From an uncultured Chitinophagaceae bacterium (lineage in GTDB: Bacteria > Bacteroidota > Bacteroidia > Chitinophagales > Chitinophagaceae), in the NCBI GenBank assembly GCA_903870685.1, contig CAIQDX010000011.1, positions 1 to 37,460 on the forward strand: a stretch of 37,460 nucleotides of DNA, in the 5' to 3' direction. Numbering within the stretch: the first letter of the stretch is position 1; each line of letters opens with the position of its first letter. This document shows, piece after piece, positions 17,439 through 26,078 of the stretch. Under the pieces are notes generated by a model. It had not been told where the DNA came from, made no database searches, and was given only the letters and a program-made list of their open reading frames with translations. The position numbers and the translations under genes were made by a program.

Positions 17439-18272
17439 ATGAATCGTAAAGATGCTTCGATAGTCGCAATATTTTGGGTGTTTATTTTCTGTAATTCAAT
17501 CATAGCTTGTAGTTTGGGTAATAGCACCCCAATTCAAATTGTTACTCAAACCCAAGACACAACCAATAAATTCTTCTGGAAACAAATTAATTACGACAGC
17601 AGCAAACAATATATTTATTTAACTTTTGACGATGGTCCTTCAAATGGTACTGTTTCTGTATTTGATCTTTGCAAACAATTGGGCGTGAAAGCAAGTTTTT
17701 TTATGGTTGGAGGACAAGCCCTAACAAAAAATTCGAAAGATATTGTCAACATGGTGCGTAATGAATATCCGCAGATTTTATTGTGCAATCATAGTTTTAG
17801 TCATGCTAACAGTAAATACGTATATTTTTATCATCATCCCGAAATGGCTGCTGCAGATTTTTATAAATCGCAATTAAGTTTGAATGTGCCTTTTAAAATT
17901 GTTCGATTACCCGGTAACAGAGCTTGGATTTATCAAAATGAGATAAAAGCATCTGATCTCGTTAAGCCTGTTTGTATTTTATTAGACAATGCAGGATATA
18001 ATGCAATTGGCTGGGATATTGAATGGAAATTCAAACACAAGAATGCACATCCTATACAAACGCCCGAACAAATGATCGCGATGGTTGACAGTGCTTTTAG
18101 TAGGAATGAAACAAGAACAAATAATCACATTGTTATTCTCTCTCACGACAGAATGTTTCGCGATAAAAATTATACCGATTCGTTGGCAAAATTTATTATG
18201 TTACTAAAGCAAAATTCCAAGTATATTTTTGAAACAGTGGATCATTATCCACAACTAAAACCGCTTCAATAA
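17439..18272 (+). CDS. Polysaccharide deacetylase (NodB/CE4) family protein, probable lipoprotein
   Basis: The protein has 277 residues. The N terminus is hydrophobic and ends SIIAC, a plausible lipobox with Cys24, so it is probably a lipoprotein in the envelope. CE4 motif 1 is TFDDGP (62-67; D65 would be the metal-binding and D64 the base-type aspartate). Motif 2 is HSFSH (H118 and H122, metal ligands). RLPGNR stands in for the usual RPPxG of motif 3, and LSHD occurs near the C terminus (motif 5-like). The likely reaction is metal-dependent removal of N- or O-acetyl groups from peptidoglycan or polysaccharide. Single gene with its own terminator; divergent from korA. Substrate unknown. Confidence 0.88.
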   Translation: MNRKDASIVAIFWVFIFCNSIIACSLGNSTPIQIVTQTQDTTNKFFWKQINYDSSKQYIYLTFDDGPSNGTVSVFDLCKQLGVKASFFMVGGQALTKNSKDIVNMVRNEYPQILLCNHSFSHANSKYVYFYHHPEMAAADFYKSQLSLNVPFKIVRLPGNRAWIYQNEIKASDLVKPVCILLDNAGYNAIGWDIEWKFKHKNAHPIQTPEQMIAMVDSAFSRNETRTNNHIVILSHDRMFRDKNYTDSLAKFIMLLKQNSKYIFETVDHYPQLKPLQ

Positions 18273-18286
18273 TTTTAACGGTTTTA
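18256..18286 (+). terminator. Probable intrinsic terminator, overlapping the end of the deacetylase gene
   Basis: TAAAACCG (18256-18263) pairs with CGGTTTTA (18279-18286) across a 15-base loop. The stem is short and the left arm lies in the last codons. Confidence 0.5.
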
Positions 18287-18330
18287 TTTATAGAACTTTT
18301 TTATTTTTACTCAGATAAAAAACAAAAATT

Positions 18331-19098
18331 ATGGCATTTTTTAAATCAGGTAATCCAACATTAACTCAGAAAATTTTTAATGCAGAAGCAACTCGAAATG
18401 CTGATCTGCAAGGTGTGATGAGTGTAAGAGGCACCATTAATAAATTTGGTTTTTTAATGCTGATGGTGATGGGTGGCGCAGCTTACAACTGGCGTTTATT
18501 CGAAACACAAAACCAATCTTCAATGATGATGTGGATGATGGTTGGTCTTTTTGGTGGAATTATTGCGGTGATAGCAATGTCGTTCAAACCTAATTGGTCT
18601 CCTTATATTGCTCCGTTATATGGTTTATTGGAAGGTTTATTTTTAGGTGGTTTTTCGGCAATAATTAATAATGCATTTAAATTAAAATATCCCGGATTAA
18701 TTATGCAGGCAGTTGGCTTAACATTTGGTGTTGCCATTGCAATGTTTCTTCTATATAATTTTCGGATAATTAAAGTAACTGAAAAATTCAGAAGCATTAT
18801 TTTTTCTGCAACACTTGGCATCGGAATTTTTTATTTGATCAGCATGGTAATGAGAATGTTTGGTGTTGATATGCCATTCATGTACGATTCAAGTTTGTTG
18901 GGTATTGGCATTAGTTTATTTGTTGTTGGAATTGCCGCAATGAATTTAATTATGGACTTTGATATGATTGAACAAGGTGCTGAAGCAGGCGCTCCAAAAT
19001 TCATGGAATGGTATGGTGCTTTTGGTTTATTGGTTACCATCGTTTGGTTATATATTGAAATGGTAAGGCTGCTAACCAGATTTACAGGCAGAGATTAA
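18331..19098 (+). CDS. Bax inhibitor-1/YccA family membrane protein
   Basis: The protein has 255 residues with seven predicted membrane helices after a short soluble N terminus (FKSGNPTLTQKIFN ... GVMSVRGTINKFGFL). That opening, the YGLLEGLFLGGFSAIIN helix and the C-terminal acidic pair within NLIMDFDMIEQGAEAGAPKFMEWYGAFGLLVTIVWLYIEMVRLL are typical of the bacterial BI-1/YccA subgroup. The family includes pH-sensitive calcium leak channels; the two aspartates in the last loop (MDFDMIE) match the di-aspartyl sensor position. Physiological role in Bacteroidota not known. Monocistronic, with a terminator at 19123. Confidence 0.92.
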   Translation: MAFFKSGNPTLTQKIFNAEATRNADLQGVMSVRGTINKFGFLMLMVMGGAAYNWRLFETQNQSSMMMWMMVGLFGGIIAVIAMSFKPNWSPYIAPLYGLLEGLFLGGFSAIINNAFKLKYPGLIMQAVGLTFGVAIAMFLLYNFRIIKVTEKFRSIIFSATLGIGIFYLISMVMRMFGVDMPFMYDSSLLGIGISLFVVGIAAMNLIMDFDMIEQGAEAGAPKFMEWYGAFGLLVTIVWLYIEMVRLLTRFTGRD

Positions 19099-19122
19099 AC
19101 AATCATAAAAAAATAATTTTCG

Positions 19123-19149
19123 AACCATTCCCAACGGAATGGTTTTTTT
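19123..19149 (+). terminator. Intrinsic terminator
   Basis: AACCATTCC (19123-19131), loop CAAC and GGAATGGTT (19136-19144) form a perfect 9-bp stem. A run of seven T closes it. Confidence 0.9.
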
Positions 19150-19216
19150 ATTTGCGTGCATAATTCGTTTTTAATTAAAATGCGAATAGTTTTATCTTGT
19201 ACGTTCATTCATCAAT

Positions 19217-21208
19217 ATGGAATTTAATCGTACACATTTATCCAACGAAGAATTAATTAATATCTACAAAAATTTATTGCTTCCGCGAATGATCGAAGAA
19301 AAAATGTTGGTATTACTTCGTCAGGGTAAAATAAGCAAATGGTTTAGCGGTATCGGACAAGAAGCAATTGCAGTTGGCAGCACAATTGCATTAGAAGATG
19401 ATGAATGGATCATGCCCATGCACCGCAATCTTGGTGTGTTTACTTCACGCAAAATGCCATTACATAAATTATTCATGCAATGGCAGGGCAATAAAGAAGG
19501 ATATTCTAAAGGTCGTGAAAGAAGTTTTCATTTTGGAACTAAAGAACATCATATCTGCGGAATGATCTCACATCTTGGCCCGCAGTTAGCTATTGCCGAC
19601 GGTGTTGCATTGGCATATAAATTAAGAAAAGAAAATAAAGTTTCAGTTGCTTATACCGGTGATGGTGGAACTAGTGAAGGAGATTTTCATGAAGCACTGA
19701 ATGTGGCTGCGGTATGGGATTTGCCGATAATTTTTATTATTGAAAATAATGGTTATGGATTGAGCACACCGGTGAATGAACAATACCGTTGCAAGAATTT
19801 AGTTGATAAAGCAATTGGTTACGGAATGGAATCTGTTCGCATCGATGGTAATAATGTGATGACAGTTTATGATACCATTAAAGGTGTTCGTGAATATTGT
19901 ATTCGTGAACAGAAACCTTATTTAATTGAATGCATGACTTTCAGAATGCGTGGTCATGAAGAAGCAAGCGGAACAAAATATGTTCCTAAAGAATTATTTG
20001 AAGAATGGGGCAGAAAAGATCCGATAAAAAATTTCGAACAATATTTAACTGCTGCACAAGTGTTGAATGAAATGCAAATTGCAGATATAAGAAATGAATT
20101 TAAACAACACATCGAATCTGAATTACAAATTGCATATCAGGCAAATGAAATTGTTGCTGATACTGATGAAGAATTAAATGATGTTTATGCAGTGAAGATG
20201 ATTGATGACAGTAATAAGATGACAGTAAAAAATTTAGAACATTCATCTGAGATACGTTTTATCGATGGAATTAAACAAGCACTCCATCAATCTATGCTCG
20301 AACATCACAATTTAATTTTGATGGGACAAGATATTGCAGAGTATGGCGGTGCATTTAAAATAACGGAAGGTTTGCTTGAAGAATTTGGAAAAGACAGAGT
20401 ACGCAATACACCACTCTGCGAAAGCGCTATTGTAGGAGCTGCTCTGGGATTGAGTTTGGAAGGATTTAAATCGGTGATGGAAATGCAGTTTGCAGATTTT
20501 GTAACCGCAGGATTTAATCAGGTTGTAAATAATTTAGCTAAAATAAATTATCGCTGGAATCAAAATGCAGATGTTGTAATCCGTATGCCAACAGGTGCCG
20601 GTGTTGCTGCCGGACCATTTCATTCGCAAAGTAATGAAGCATGGTTTACACATGTGCCGGGATTAAAAGTTGTATATCCTTCAACGCCGCATGATGCAAA
20701 AGGTTTATTGATTGCTGCTATTAACGATCCCAATCCTGTTTTATATTTCGAACATAAAGCTTTGTATCGAAGTGTGAGTGGAAATGTTCCGGAAGAATAT
20801 TATGAAGTTGAAATTGGTAAAGCAAATATTGTGAATGAAGGTGATGATATCAGCATCATTACTTACGGTGCTGCGGTGCATTGGGCATTGGATTATGCAA
20901 AAGAGTACGAAGATATTTCGATTGAAATAATTGATCTGCGAACATTATTGCCATTGGATTATCATGCGATAAAAAATGCAGTTGCAAAAACAGGAAAAAT
21001 TTTATTGCTGCATGAAGATACTTTGATGGGCGGCATTGGTGGAGAGATCAGTGCATGGATAAGTGAACATTGTTTCGAAATGCTTGATGCGCCTGTGTTA
21101 CGTTGTGCAAGTTTAGATACACCAATTCCTTTTAATTCGAATTTGGAAAATAATTTTCTGGCAAAAAGCAGATTGGATGAGTGTGTGAAAAAATTATTAT
21201 CGTACTAA
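19217..21208 (+). CDS. 2-oxoacid dehydrogenase E1 component, fused alpha and beta subunits
   Basis: The protein has 663 residues. The alpha part (1 to about 330) carries the thiamine diphosphate motif GDGGTSEGDFHEALN (148-162) ending at ENN (176-178). The beta part (from about 341) begins EIRFIDGIKQALHQSM and contains the GQDIAEYGGAFKITEGL and RMPTGAGVAAGPFHSQSNEAWF blocks of transketolase-like E1 beta chains. E1 decarboxylates a branched-chain 2-oxoacid or pyruvate and passes the acyl group to lipoyl-E2. No E2 or E3 gene is adjacent. The fused form is common in Bacteroidota. Whether it serves pyruvate or branched-chain oxoacids cannot be told by eye. Start ATG at 19217, with weak -7-like TAGTTTTA at 19187. 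Confidence 0.93.
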   Translation: MEFNRTHLSNEELINIYKNLLLPRMIEEKMLVLLRQGKISKWFSGIGQEAIAVGSTIALEDDEWIMPMHRNLGVFTSRKMPLHKLFMQWQGNKEGYSKGRERSFHFGTKEHHICGMISHLGPQLAIADGVALAYKLRKENKVSVAYTGDGGTSEGDFHEALNVAAVWDLPIIFIIENNGYGLSTPVNEQYRCKNLVDKAIGYGMESVRIDGNNVMTVYDTIKGVREYCIREQKPYLIECMTFRMRGHEEASGTKYVPKELFEEWGRKDPIKNFEQYLTAAQVLNEMQIADIRNEFKQHIESELQIAYQANEIVADTDEELNDVYAVKMIDDSNKMTVKNLEHSSEIRFIDGIKQALHQSMLEHHNLILMGQDIAEYGGAFKITEGLLEEFGKDRVRNTPLCESAIVGAALGLSLEGFKSVMEMQFADFVTAGFNQVVNNLAKINYRWNQNADVVIRMPTGAGVAAGPFHSQSNEAWFTHVPGLKVVYPSTPHDAKGLLIAAINDPNPVLYFEHKALYRSVSGNVPEEYYEVEIGKANIVNEGDDISIITYGAAVHWALDYAKEYEDISIEIIDLRTLLPLDYHAIKNAVAKTGKILLLHEDTLMGGIGGEISAWISEHCFEMLDAPVLRCASLDTPIPFNSNLENNFLAKSRLDECVKKLLSY

Positions 21209-21215
21209 ATTATTA

Positions 21216-21282
21216 GCCACGAATGTCACGAATTTTCACTAATCGAATTTTATTATTCGTGTACATTAGTGCAATTCGTGGC
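21216..21282. repeat. CACGAAT-rich imperfect palindrome
   Basis: GCCACGAAT (21216-21224) and ATTCGTGGC (21274-21282) are perfect outer arms. Inside, CACGAAT, CACTAAT and their complements recur, so the whole 67 bases can fold into one long interrupted hairpin. It starts 8 bases after the E1 stop codon and may also act as a transcript 3' end. Confidence 0.8.
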
Positions 21283-21311
21283 AATAAAAAACTGTTCAAT
21301 TATTTATTTGC

Positions 21312-21370
21312 AGTTGAAGAGTGCGACGCCTCAAAAGTTGATTGAAAAACAAAAGCTCGTCACAAAAAAA
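21312..21370 (-). repeat. Dispersed GTTGCGTCGCAC element, copy 3 (variant core)
   Basis: On the minus strand the core reads GGCGTCGCACTCTT (21317-21330). It is preceded by the left block TTTTTTTGTGACGAGCTTTT. It lies between the CACGAAT palindrome and the ABC-transporter promoter. Confidence 0.75.
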
Positions 21371-21413
21371 TTACAAATAAAATTATTGAAAGAGATTGAT
21401 TCGAACCTTACAG

Positions 21414-21421
21414 TACTTTTG
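21414..21421 (+). promoter_or_regulatory. -7 box (TACTTTTG) of the ABC-transporter operon
   Basis: This exact TAnnTTTG match ends 11 bases before the ATG at 21433, so the leader would be only about 5 bases long. Confidence 0.6.
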
Positions 21422-21432
21422 ATGTTATTATT

Positions 21433-22371
21433 ATGATGCAACAAGTGATCGAGGTTAAAGGGTTAACCAAACATTTTAAAAATATTACCGCAGTTGATGA
21501 TCTTTCTTTTTCGGTAAGTGAAGGTGATGTGTATGGTTTTCTGGGACAAAATGGTGCAGGAAAGAGTACTACCATCAGAATGTTGCTCACATTAATTTCT
21601 CCAACATCGGGCAACATAAAATTATTTGGAATGCCTTTGCAATTGCATCGCAGAGAAATTTTGCAAAAGGTTGGTGCTGTGGTTGAAAAGCCTGATGTGT
21701 ACAAATATTTATCGGCATACGATAACCTGAAACTCTTTGCCAGATTGAGCGGCGTAAAAATATCGGAACAAAAATTAATGCAGCAGCTAGAGATGGTTGG
21801 ATTGACTGCAAGAGCAAAAGATAAAGTACAAACTTATTCGCAGGGTATGAAACAAAGATTAGGAATTGCGATTGCATTGGTGCACGATCCTTCATTAATT
21901 ATTTTAGATGAACCAACAAACGGATTAGATCCGCAAGGTATTGCAGACATCAGAAATTTAATTTTGCATTTGAGTAAAGAACAGAAAAAAACAATTGTTG
22001 TTTCATCGCATTTATTGAGTGAAATTGAACAAGTGGCAACAAAAATTTTAATTATTGATAAAGGGAAAAAAATCATTGAAGGAGAATCGGCACAATTATT
22101 CGATCCGTCACAAACCGTTGTTGAATTAACAACAATGGATAATATTTTTTCGTTGCAGCAATTAGAACAAAGTATTTGGCAAAAAAATATTCAACCGCAA
22201 AGAGAAAATGTTTTGGTGTTGAAGCTGGATAAAAAATTAATTCCGCAATTACATCGCGATCTGGTGAGCATGAATATTGAAGTTTTATCATTACAACCAA
22301 GACATAGTTTAGAAGATTATTTTTTACAAGTAACATCGGGCAATCAACATGTGGACACTTTTACAAATTGA
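21433..22371 (+). CDS. ABC transporter ATP-binding protein
   Basis: The protein has 312 residues. Walker A is GQNGAGKST (38-46), the signature is YSQGMKQR (135-142, QGMKQ in place of the classic SGGQ), Walker B is LIILDEP (155-161), and the H-loop is SSH (191-193). A roughly 90-residue C-terminal extension after the nucleotide-binding domain is usual in the drug/lipid exporter (ABC-2, NosF/GldA-like) group. It overlaps the permease gene by 23 bases, so the two are translated together. Substrate unknown. A second ATG lies one codon downstream. Confidence 0.95.
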   Translation: MMQQVIEVKGLTKHFKNITAVDDLSFSVSEGDVYGFLGQNGAGKSTTIRMLLTLISPTSGNIKLFGMPLQLHRREILQKVGAVVEKPDVYKYLSAYDNLKLFARLSGVKISEQKLMQQLEMVGLTARAKDKVQTYSQGMKQRLGIAIALVHDPSLIILDEPTNGLDPQGIADIRNLILHLSKEQKKTIVVSSHLLSEIEQVATKILIIDKGKKIIEGESAQLFDPSQTVVELTTMDNIFSLQQLEQSIWQKNIQPQRENVLVLKLDKKLIPQLHRDLVSMNIEVLSLQPRHSLEDYFLQVTSGNQHVDTFTN

Positions 22372-23224
22372 ATTGTATAAAATTTTTCGCCGACCAAGAA
22401 CATACATCGCGTTCGTGGCCATCACTGCATTAATTACCATTGTGCAATTGGGATTAAAAGTAGATGGTAAAGAATATGCAGCATTTGTAATGGCCGATCT
22501 CAGCAACACTTTACAAATTGATGGAAAAATAATGAACGGTTATTTTGTTTGTTATGTTTTACTGCAATTATTATTAGTGCATGTGCCTTTATTAATTGCA
22601 TTGATTGCAGCCGATATGATCAGTGGCGAAGCAAACATGGGAACGTTGCGTTTGTTGTTGACAAAACCAATCAGCCGAACACAATTTATTTTAGCAAAAT
22701 TTTTCGCAGCAACTATTTATACCATCTTATTATTAATATGGTTAGCAATATTGGCTTTGTTTTTAAGCATGTGGATTTTTGGAACCGATGATATGTTTTT
22801 ATTGAAAAATAATTATGCTGTACAAATTGAAAATGCAGATATTTTCTGGCGTTATGCAGGAGCATTTTGCTTTGCTGCATTAGCCATGACAACAGTTGCT
22901 GCATTGGGTTTCTTCTTATCGCAATTTGCCGAAAACTCAATCGGGCCAATCGTTGCTACGATGAGTGTGATTATTTTTTTTACCATTCTCAGCACTATGA
23001 GTATTCCAATTTTTAATTTGATCAAACCATATTTATTCACCACACACATGGTTGCTTGGAAAGAATTTTTTGATGTGAAAGTGAACAGTAGTAATGAAAC
23101 AATTCGAGGAACCATTCAACGACCGGACAGATTAATTAATTCGACTTTTATTCTGTTGGCGCATATTGTTTTTTTTGTTGGTGCATCGTTGTATGTGTTT
23201 AAGAAAAAAGATGTGTTGAGTTAA
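22349..23224 (+). CDS. ABC-2 type transporter permease
   Basis: The protein has 291 residues and about six membrane helices. It begins MWTLLQIELYKIFRRPRTYIAF, the typical amphipathic entry helix of ABC-2 (NosY-like) permeases, and includes ISGEANMGTLRLLLTKPISRTQF, the coupling segment that contacts the ATPase. It forms the exporter with the preceding ATP-binding protein, which it overlaps by 23 bases. The LolA-like gene follows after about 25 bases and is probably in the same operon. Confidence 0.93.
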   Translation: MWTLLQIELYKIFRRPRTYIAFVAITALITIVQLGLKVDGKEYAAFVMADLSNTLQIDGKIMNGYFVCYVLLQLLLVHVPLLIALIAADMISGEANMGTLRLLLTKPISRTQFILAKFFAATIYTILLLIWLAILALFLSMWIFGTDDMFLLKNNYAVQIENADIFWRYAGAFCFAALAMTTVAALGFFLSQFAENSIGPIVATMSVIIFFTILSTMSIPIFNLIKPYLFTTHMVAWKEFFDVKVNSSNETIRGTIQRPDRLINSTFILLAHIVFFVGASLYVFKKKDVLS

Positions 23225-23247
23225 AAATGTAAAAAGTGAAAAGTAAA

Positions 23248-23946
23248 ATGATGAAAGCTGGCAAGATATTTTTATTTCTTTTTGTTTTCAGTTGTGCAAT
23301 GAATGTTCAAGCACAAGACATGAGTATTCTTGTTCAAAAAGTAAAAGCAAAATTAGATTTGGTAAACGATTATGTTGCCGATGGTAAAATGAAGACCGAT
23401 GTGGCTTTCATTAAAGCACCTGTCGGAAAAATAAAAATATTTTTTAAGAAACCTAATCTCTTTAAAATTAAAAGAGAACATGGGATTTCTGTTTTGCCTA
23501 AAGGTGGTGTAAGTATTAATTTAAGTTCGATTATTGCTTTGAAAGATTATGTTGCATTGGCAGCTGGTGATGTGATAATCGATGGAATAAAAACTAAAAT
23601 TGTAAAGTTGTTACCCATGAACGAAAGCAGCGAAATAATTTTAACCACTTTATATATTGATGAAGCAAATCTTCTCATCAAAAAAGCAATTACAACCACC
23701 AAAGAAAACGGCACTTACGAAATGCAGTTGTATTATGGAACCTATGCTGCATACGGGCTACCCGATAAAGTAATTTTTGCTTTCAACACCAAGGATTATA
23801 AAATGCCTAAAGGAATTACTTTAGAATTTGAAGACAATGATAAGCCCACCGAAGCTGAAAAAATAAAAGGGCGCAAAGGAAAAGTAGAAATAACGTACAG
23901 CTCGTACATTATTAATAAAGGAGTTGATAATAGTATGTTCAAATAA
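23248..23946 (+). CDS. Periplasmic LolA-like / outer-membrane lipoprotein-sorting-type protein
   Basis: From the ATG at 23248 the protein has 232 residues with a clear signal peptide (MMKAGKIFLFLFVFSCAMNVQAQ-type, cleavage near VQAQ). The mature part has repeated beta strands such as GKIKIFFKKPNLFKIKRE, the pattern of LolA/LppX-fold proteins that bind lipoprotein acyl chains, followed by a domain ending LEFEDNDKPTEAEKIKGRKGKVEITYSSY. A GTG at 23236 would add four lysine- and serine-rich residues, but the ATG pair at 23248/23251 fits the signal peptide better. Located after the ABC exporter, so a lipid or lipoprotein cargo for that exporter is a reasonable guess, not shown by the sequence. Confidence 0.7.
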   Translation: MMKAGKIFLFLFVFSCAMNVQAQDMSILVQKVKAKLDLVNDYVADGKMKTDVAFIKAPVGKIKIFFKKPNLFKIKREHGISVLPKGGVSINLSSIIALKDYVALAAGDVIIDGIKTKIVKLLPMNESSEIILTTLYIDEANLLIKKAITTTKENGTYEMQLYYGTYAAYGLPDKVIFAFNTKDYKMPKGITLEFEDNDKPTEAEKIKGRKGKVEITYSSYIINKGVDNSMFK

Positions 23947-24011
23947 TTTTTTGTTACAAGCTGAAGTAAATCTATTTAGCTTTTGTTGCGTCGCACACTT
24001 GTACTGTTTGA
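23947..24011 (+). repeat. Dispersed GTTGCGTCGCAC element, copy 4
   Basis: The core GTTGCGTCGCACACTT is at 23985-24000, followed by GTAC. The left block starts TTTTTTGTTACAAGCTGAAG directly after the stop codon of the LolA-like gene. It lies between convergent genes. Confidence 0.8.
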
Positions 24012-24024
24012 ATATTTCTAAGCA

Positions 24025-24894
24025 TTAAAAAACTTCAATACTCCATGTTCTTTGAAAAGTTTCACCGATAGGTAAAAGATTAATCCCTTCTTTTTCGGCA
24101 AGTTGTTGTGTGGTATCAATAGCGTCTGCAATGCCACACCATGGCTCTATACAAACAAAGTTGGCATCTTTAAAATTCCATATTCCCATGAAAGGAAAAT
24201 TATCAAACACAAGTTTTAATCCGTGAGTTGTTTTATCGCTTACAATCGAAATACTGTTAGATTTTAATTCTTTAAAAACCAATGCATCATTATAAAATAA
24301 TTCTTTAGTTAACGGAAGTTTATTTGTGTTGATAAGAAATGGAATGGAGTTTTTTTCAATCAATCCATCTTTCGAAAGCGGATATTTTCCTGCATTTTCT
24401 GTTTCATTAAATAATAAATAATAATCCGAAAATGTTGTTCCATCAACTAACGGAACTTTAAATGCAGGATGTGCGCCAACAGAAAATAATAGATCTTCAT
24501 CTCCTGAATTCTCAACAATATAAGTAACTCTTATATTATTTTTTAAAATCTCATGTTTAACCGAAAATTTAAATTGAAATGGATAAACACTTAGCGTTTT
24601 TTCATTTGCAACTAAAGTAAATGTGATGCTGTTTTCTGTTTGTTTGGTTACTTCATAAACACTTTCTCTGCCAAACCCATGACGCCCCATTTGATAACTA
24701 TTTCCTTTGTAATGATAGGTGGTATCTTTTAATCCGCCAATAATAGGAAACAATACAGGACTGGTTTTGGGCCAATAAGCAGGATCGCCGTTCCATAAAT
24801 AATTTAACTGAGTTTGTTTGTTGTAAATACTTAAAATTTCGGCACCTTGATGATTAAAAGAAACTTCAAGTGTTTCATTGGATAATGTGAGCAT
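24025..24894 (-). CDS. Aldose 1-epimerase family protein (GalM/YeaD/LacX-like)
   Basis: This 289-residue cytoplasmic protein is all-beta in pattern. Motifs GRHGFGR (about 70), SVGAHPAF (about 145) and the acidic CIEPWCGIAD (near 255) line up with the substrate histidines and the catalytic glutamate of galactose mutarotase-like proteins. Residue NGDPAYWPKTSPVLFPIIGG is the family's opening signature. It interconverts alpha and beta anomers of a hexose or hexose phosphate. It begins 15 bases after pdxA on the same strand, so the two are probably one transcript, though no functional link to vitamin B6 is evident. Confidence 0.9.
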   Translation of the reverse strand: MLTLSNETLEVSFNHQGAEILSIYNKQTQLNYLWNGDPAYWPKTSPVLFPIIGGLKDTTYHYKGNSYQMGRHGFGRESVYEVTKQTENSITFTLVANEKTLSVYPFQFKFSVKHEILKNNIRVTYIVENSGDEDLLFSVGAHPAFKVPLVDGTTFSDYYLLFNETENAGKYPLSKDGLIEKNSIPFLINTNKLPLTKELFYNDALVFKELKSNSISIVSDKTTHGLKLVFDNFPFMGIWNFKDANFVCIEPWCGIADAIDTTQQLAEKEGINLLPIGETFQRTWSIEVF

Positions 24895-24909
24895 AGGATA
24901 AAAATAATA

Positions 24910-26004
24910 TTATGATTCTTCTATTTTTTCGTCAACTGTATTTGCAAATAATCTGGCACTCATTTTCTTCAATGGATTTTCTCTTGCAGAAGTATAACCA
25001 AATCTTCTGCGAATAATATCGATGGCCTCATATGTTGCCGCTAAGAATGATGTTGGGTCTGCTATCCCTTTTCCTGCAATATCAAATGCCACACCGTGAT
25101 CGGGACTGGTACGAACTGCATTTAATCCTGCTGTATAATTTACACCTTCGCCAACAGCCAAAGATTTAAAAGGAATTAATCCCTGATCGTGATACATGGC
25201 CAGCACGGCATCAAACTTTTCATATTGTGCTCTTGCAAAAAATGCATCAGCACTGTATGTTCCAAATGCAAGAATATTTAAATTTTGTTTTGCTTCTTTA
25301 ATAGCAGGTTTAATAATTGTTTCTTCTTCGTTACCAACTAAACCTTCATCTCCTGCATGTGGGTTCAAGCCCAGAACAGCAATTCGTGGCTTATCAATTC
25401 CAAAATCTTTTTGCAAACAGCTGTTGATAATTTTTATTTTGCTGATGATATTTTCTTTGGTGATGTGTGTAGCAATATCACTTACTGCAACATGTTCGGT
25501 AACTAAACCAACACGCATATTATCGGCAACCATTAACATCACAACATCATTCACACCAAACTCTGCTTTTAAATATGGCGTATGACCGGTGTAATTAAAT
25601 TCTGCAGTTTGAATATTTTTTTTATGAATTGGTGAAGTAACTAATGCATCAATATTTTTTTCTTTCAAAGCTTTAACTGCTTGTTGTAAAGAAAGCAAAG
25701 CATACTTGCCGCCAATTTCATTTAAGATGCCCGGATTGATTAACACTTCTTCTTCCCAACAATTAAAAACATTAACCTGTTTCTGGCTGAGTTTATTAAA
25801 TTCCTTGGTACTGTTGTATGCAAAATTAATTTCAGGTAAACATTTGCGATAAAAATTAATACTCTTATTGCTTGCAAACACAACAGGAATGCACATTTCA
25901 AGAATCCTGTGATCGCTGAGTGATTTAATAATTAATTCAATACCAATCCCATTTAAATCTCCGCAAGTAAATCCAATAACTGGTTTTTGCAATTCGTTGC
26001 TCAT
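24910..26004 (-). CDS. pdxA: 4-hydroxythreonine-4-phosphate dehydrogenase
   Basis: The protein has 364 residues, slightly longer than E. coli PdxA (329). It starts PVIGFTCGDLNGIGIELIIK, with TSPIHKKN in the middle, AMYHDQGLIPFK (metal-binding histidine) and SPDHGVAFDIAGKG near the end, all PdxA landmarks. It oxidises 4-phosphohydroxy-L-threonine, and the product condenses with 1-deoxyxylulose 5-phosphate through PdxJ to give pyridoxine phosphate. It is divergent from rsmA across 74 bases; in gammaproteobacteria pdxA and rsmA are co-transcribed. The ATG at 26004 follows a TATTTTTG box by 19 bases. Confidence 0.96.
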   Translation of the reverse strand: MSNELQKPVIGFTCGDLNGIGIELIIKSLSDHRILEMCIPVVFASNKSINFYRKCLPEINFAYNSTKEFNKLSQKQVNVFNCWEEEVLINPGILNEIGGKYALLSLQQAVKALKEKNIDALVTSPIHKKNIQTAEFNYTGHTPYLKAEFGVNDVVMLMVADNMRVGLVTEHVAVSDIATHITKENIISKIKIINSCLQKDFGIDKPRIAVLGLNPHAGDEGLVGNEEETIIKPAIKEAKQNLNILAFGTYSADAFFARAQYEKFDAVLAMYHDQGLIPFKSLAVGEGVNYTAGLNAVRTSPDHGVAFDIAGKGIADPTSFLAATYEAIDIIRRRFGYTSARENPLKKMSARLFANTVDEKIEES

Positions 26005-26023
26005 TATAATTTTTTATATCCGT

Positions 26024-26031
26024 CAAAAATA
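26024..26031 (-). promoter_or_regulatory. -7 box (TATTTTTG) of pdxA
   Basis: Exact TAnnTTTG match on the minus strand, 19 bases before the pdxA ATG. No clear -33 element. Confidence 0.5.
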
Positions 26032-26065
26032 AGAACAAAGCATGAGATGCAGCCTTTGATTTTGT

Positions 26066-26073
26066 TACTTTTG
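26066..26073 (+). promoter_or_regulatory. -7 box (TACTTTTG) of rsmA
   Basis: Exact TAnnTTTG match that ends only five bases before the rsmA ATG (26079). If used, it would give a leaderless or near-leaderless transcript. The -33 position has no TTTG. Confidence 0.5.
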
Positions 26074-26078
26074 AGCCG

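Noticed and set aside
19217-21208. Alpha/beta fusion of E1 as an unusual gene fusion
   Set aside because: The fused form is common in Bacteroidota, so it is not reported as a novelty.
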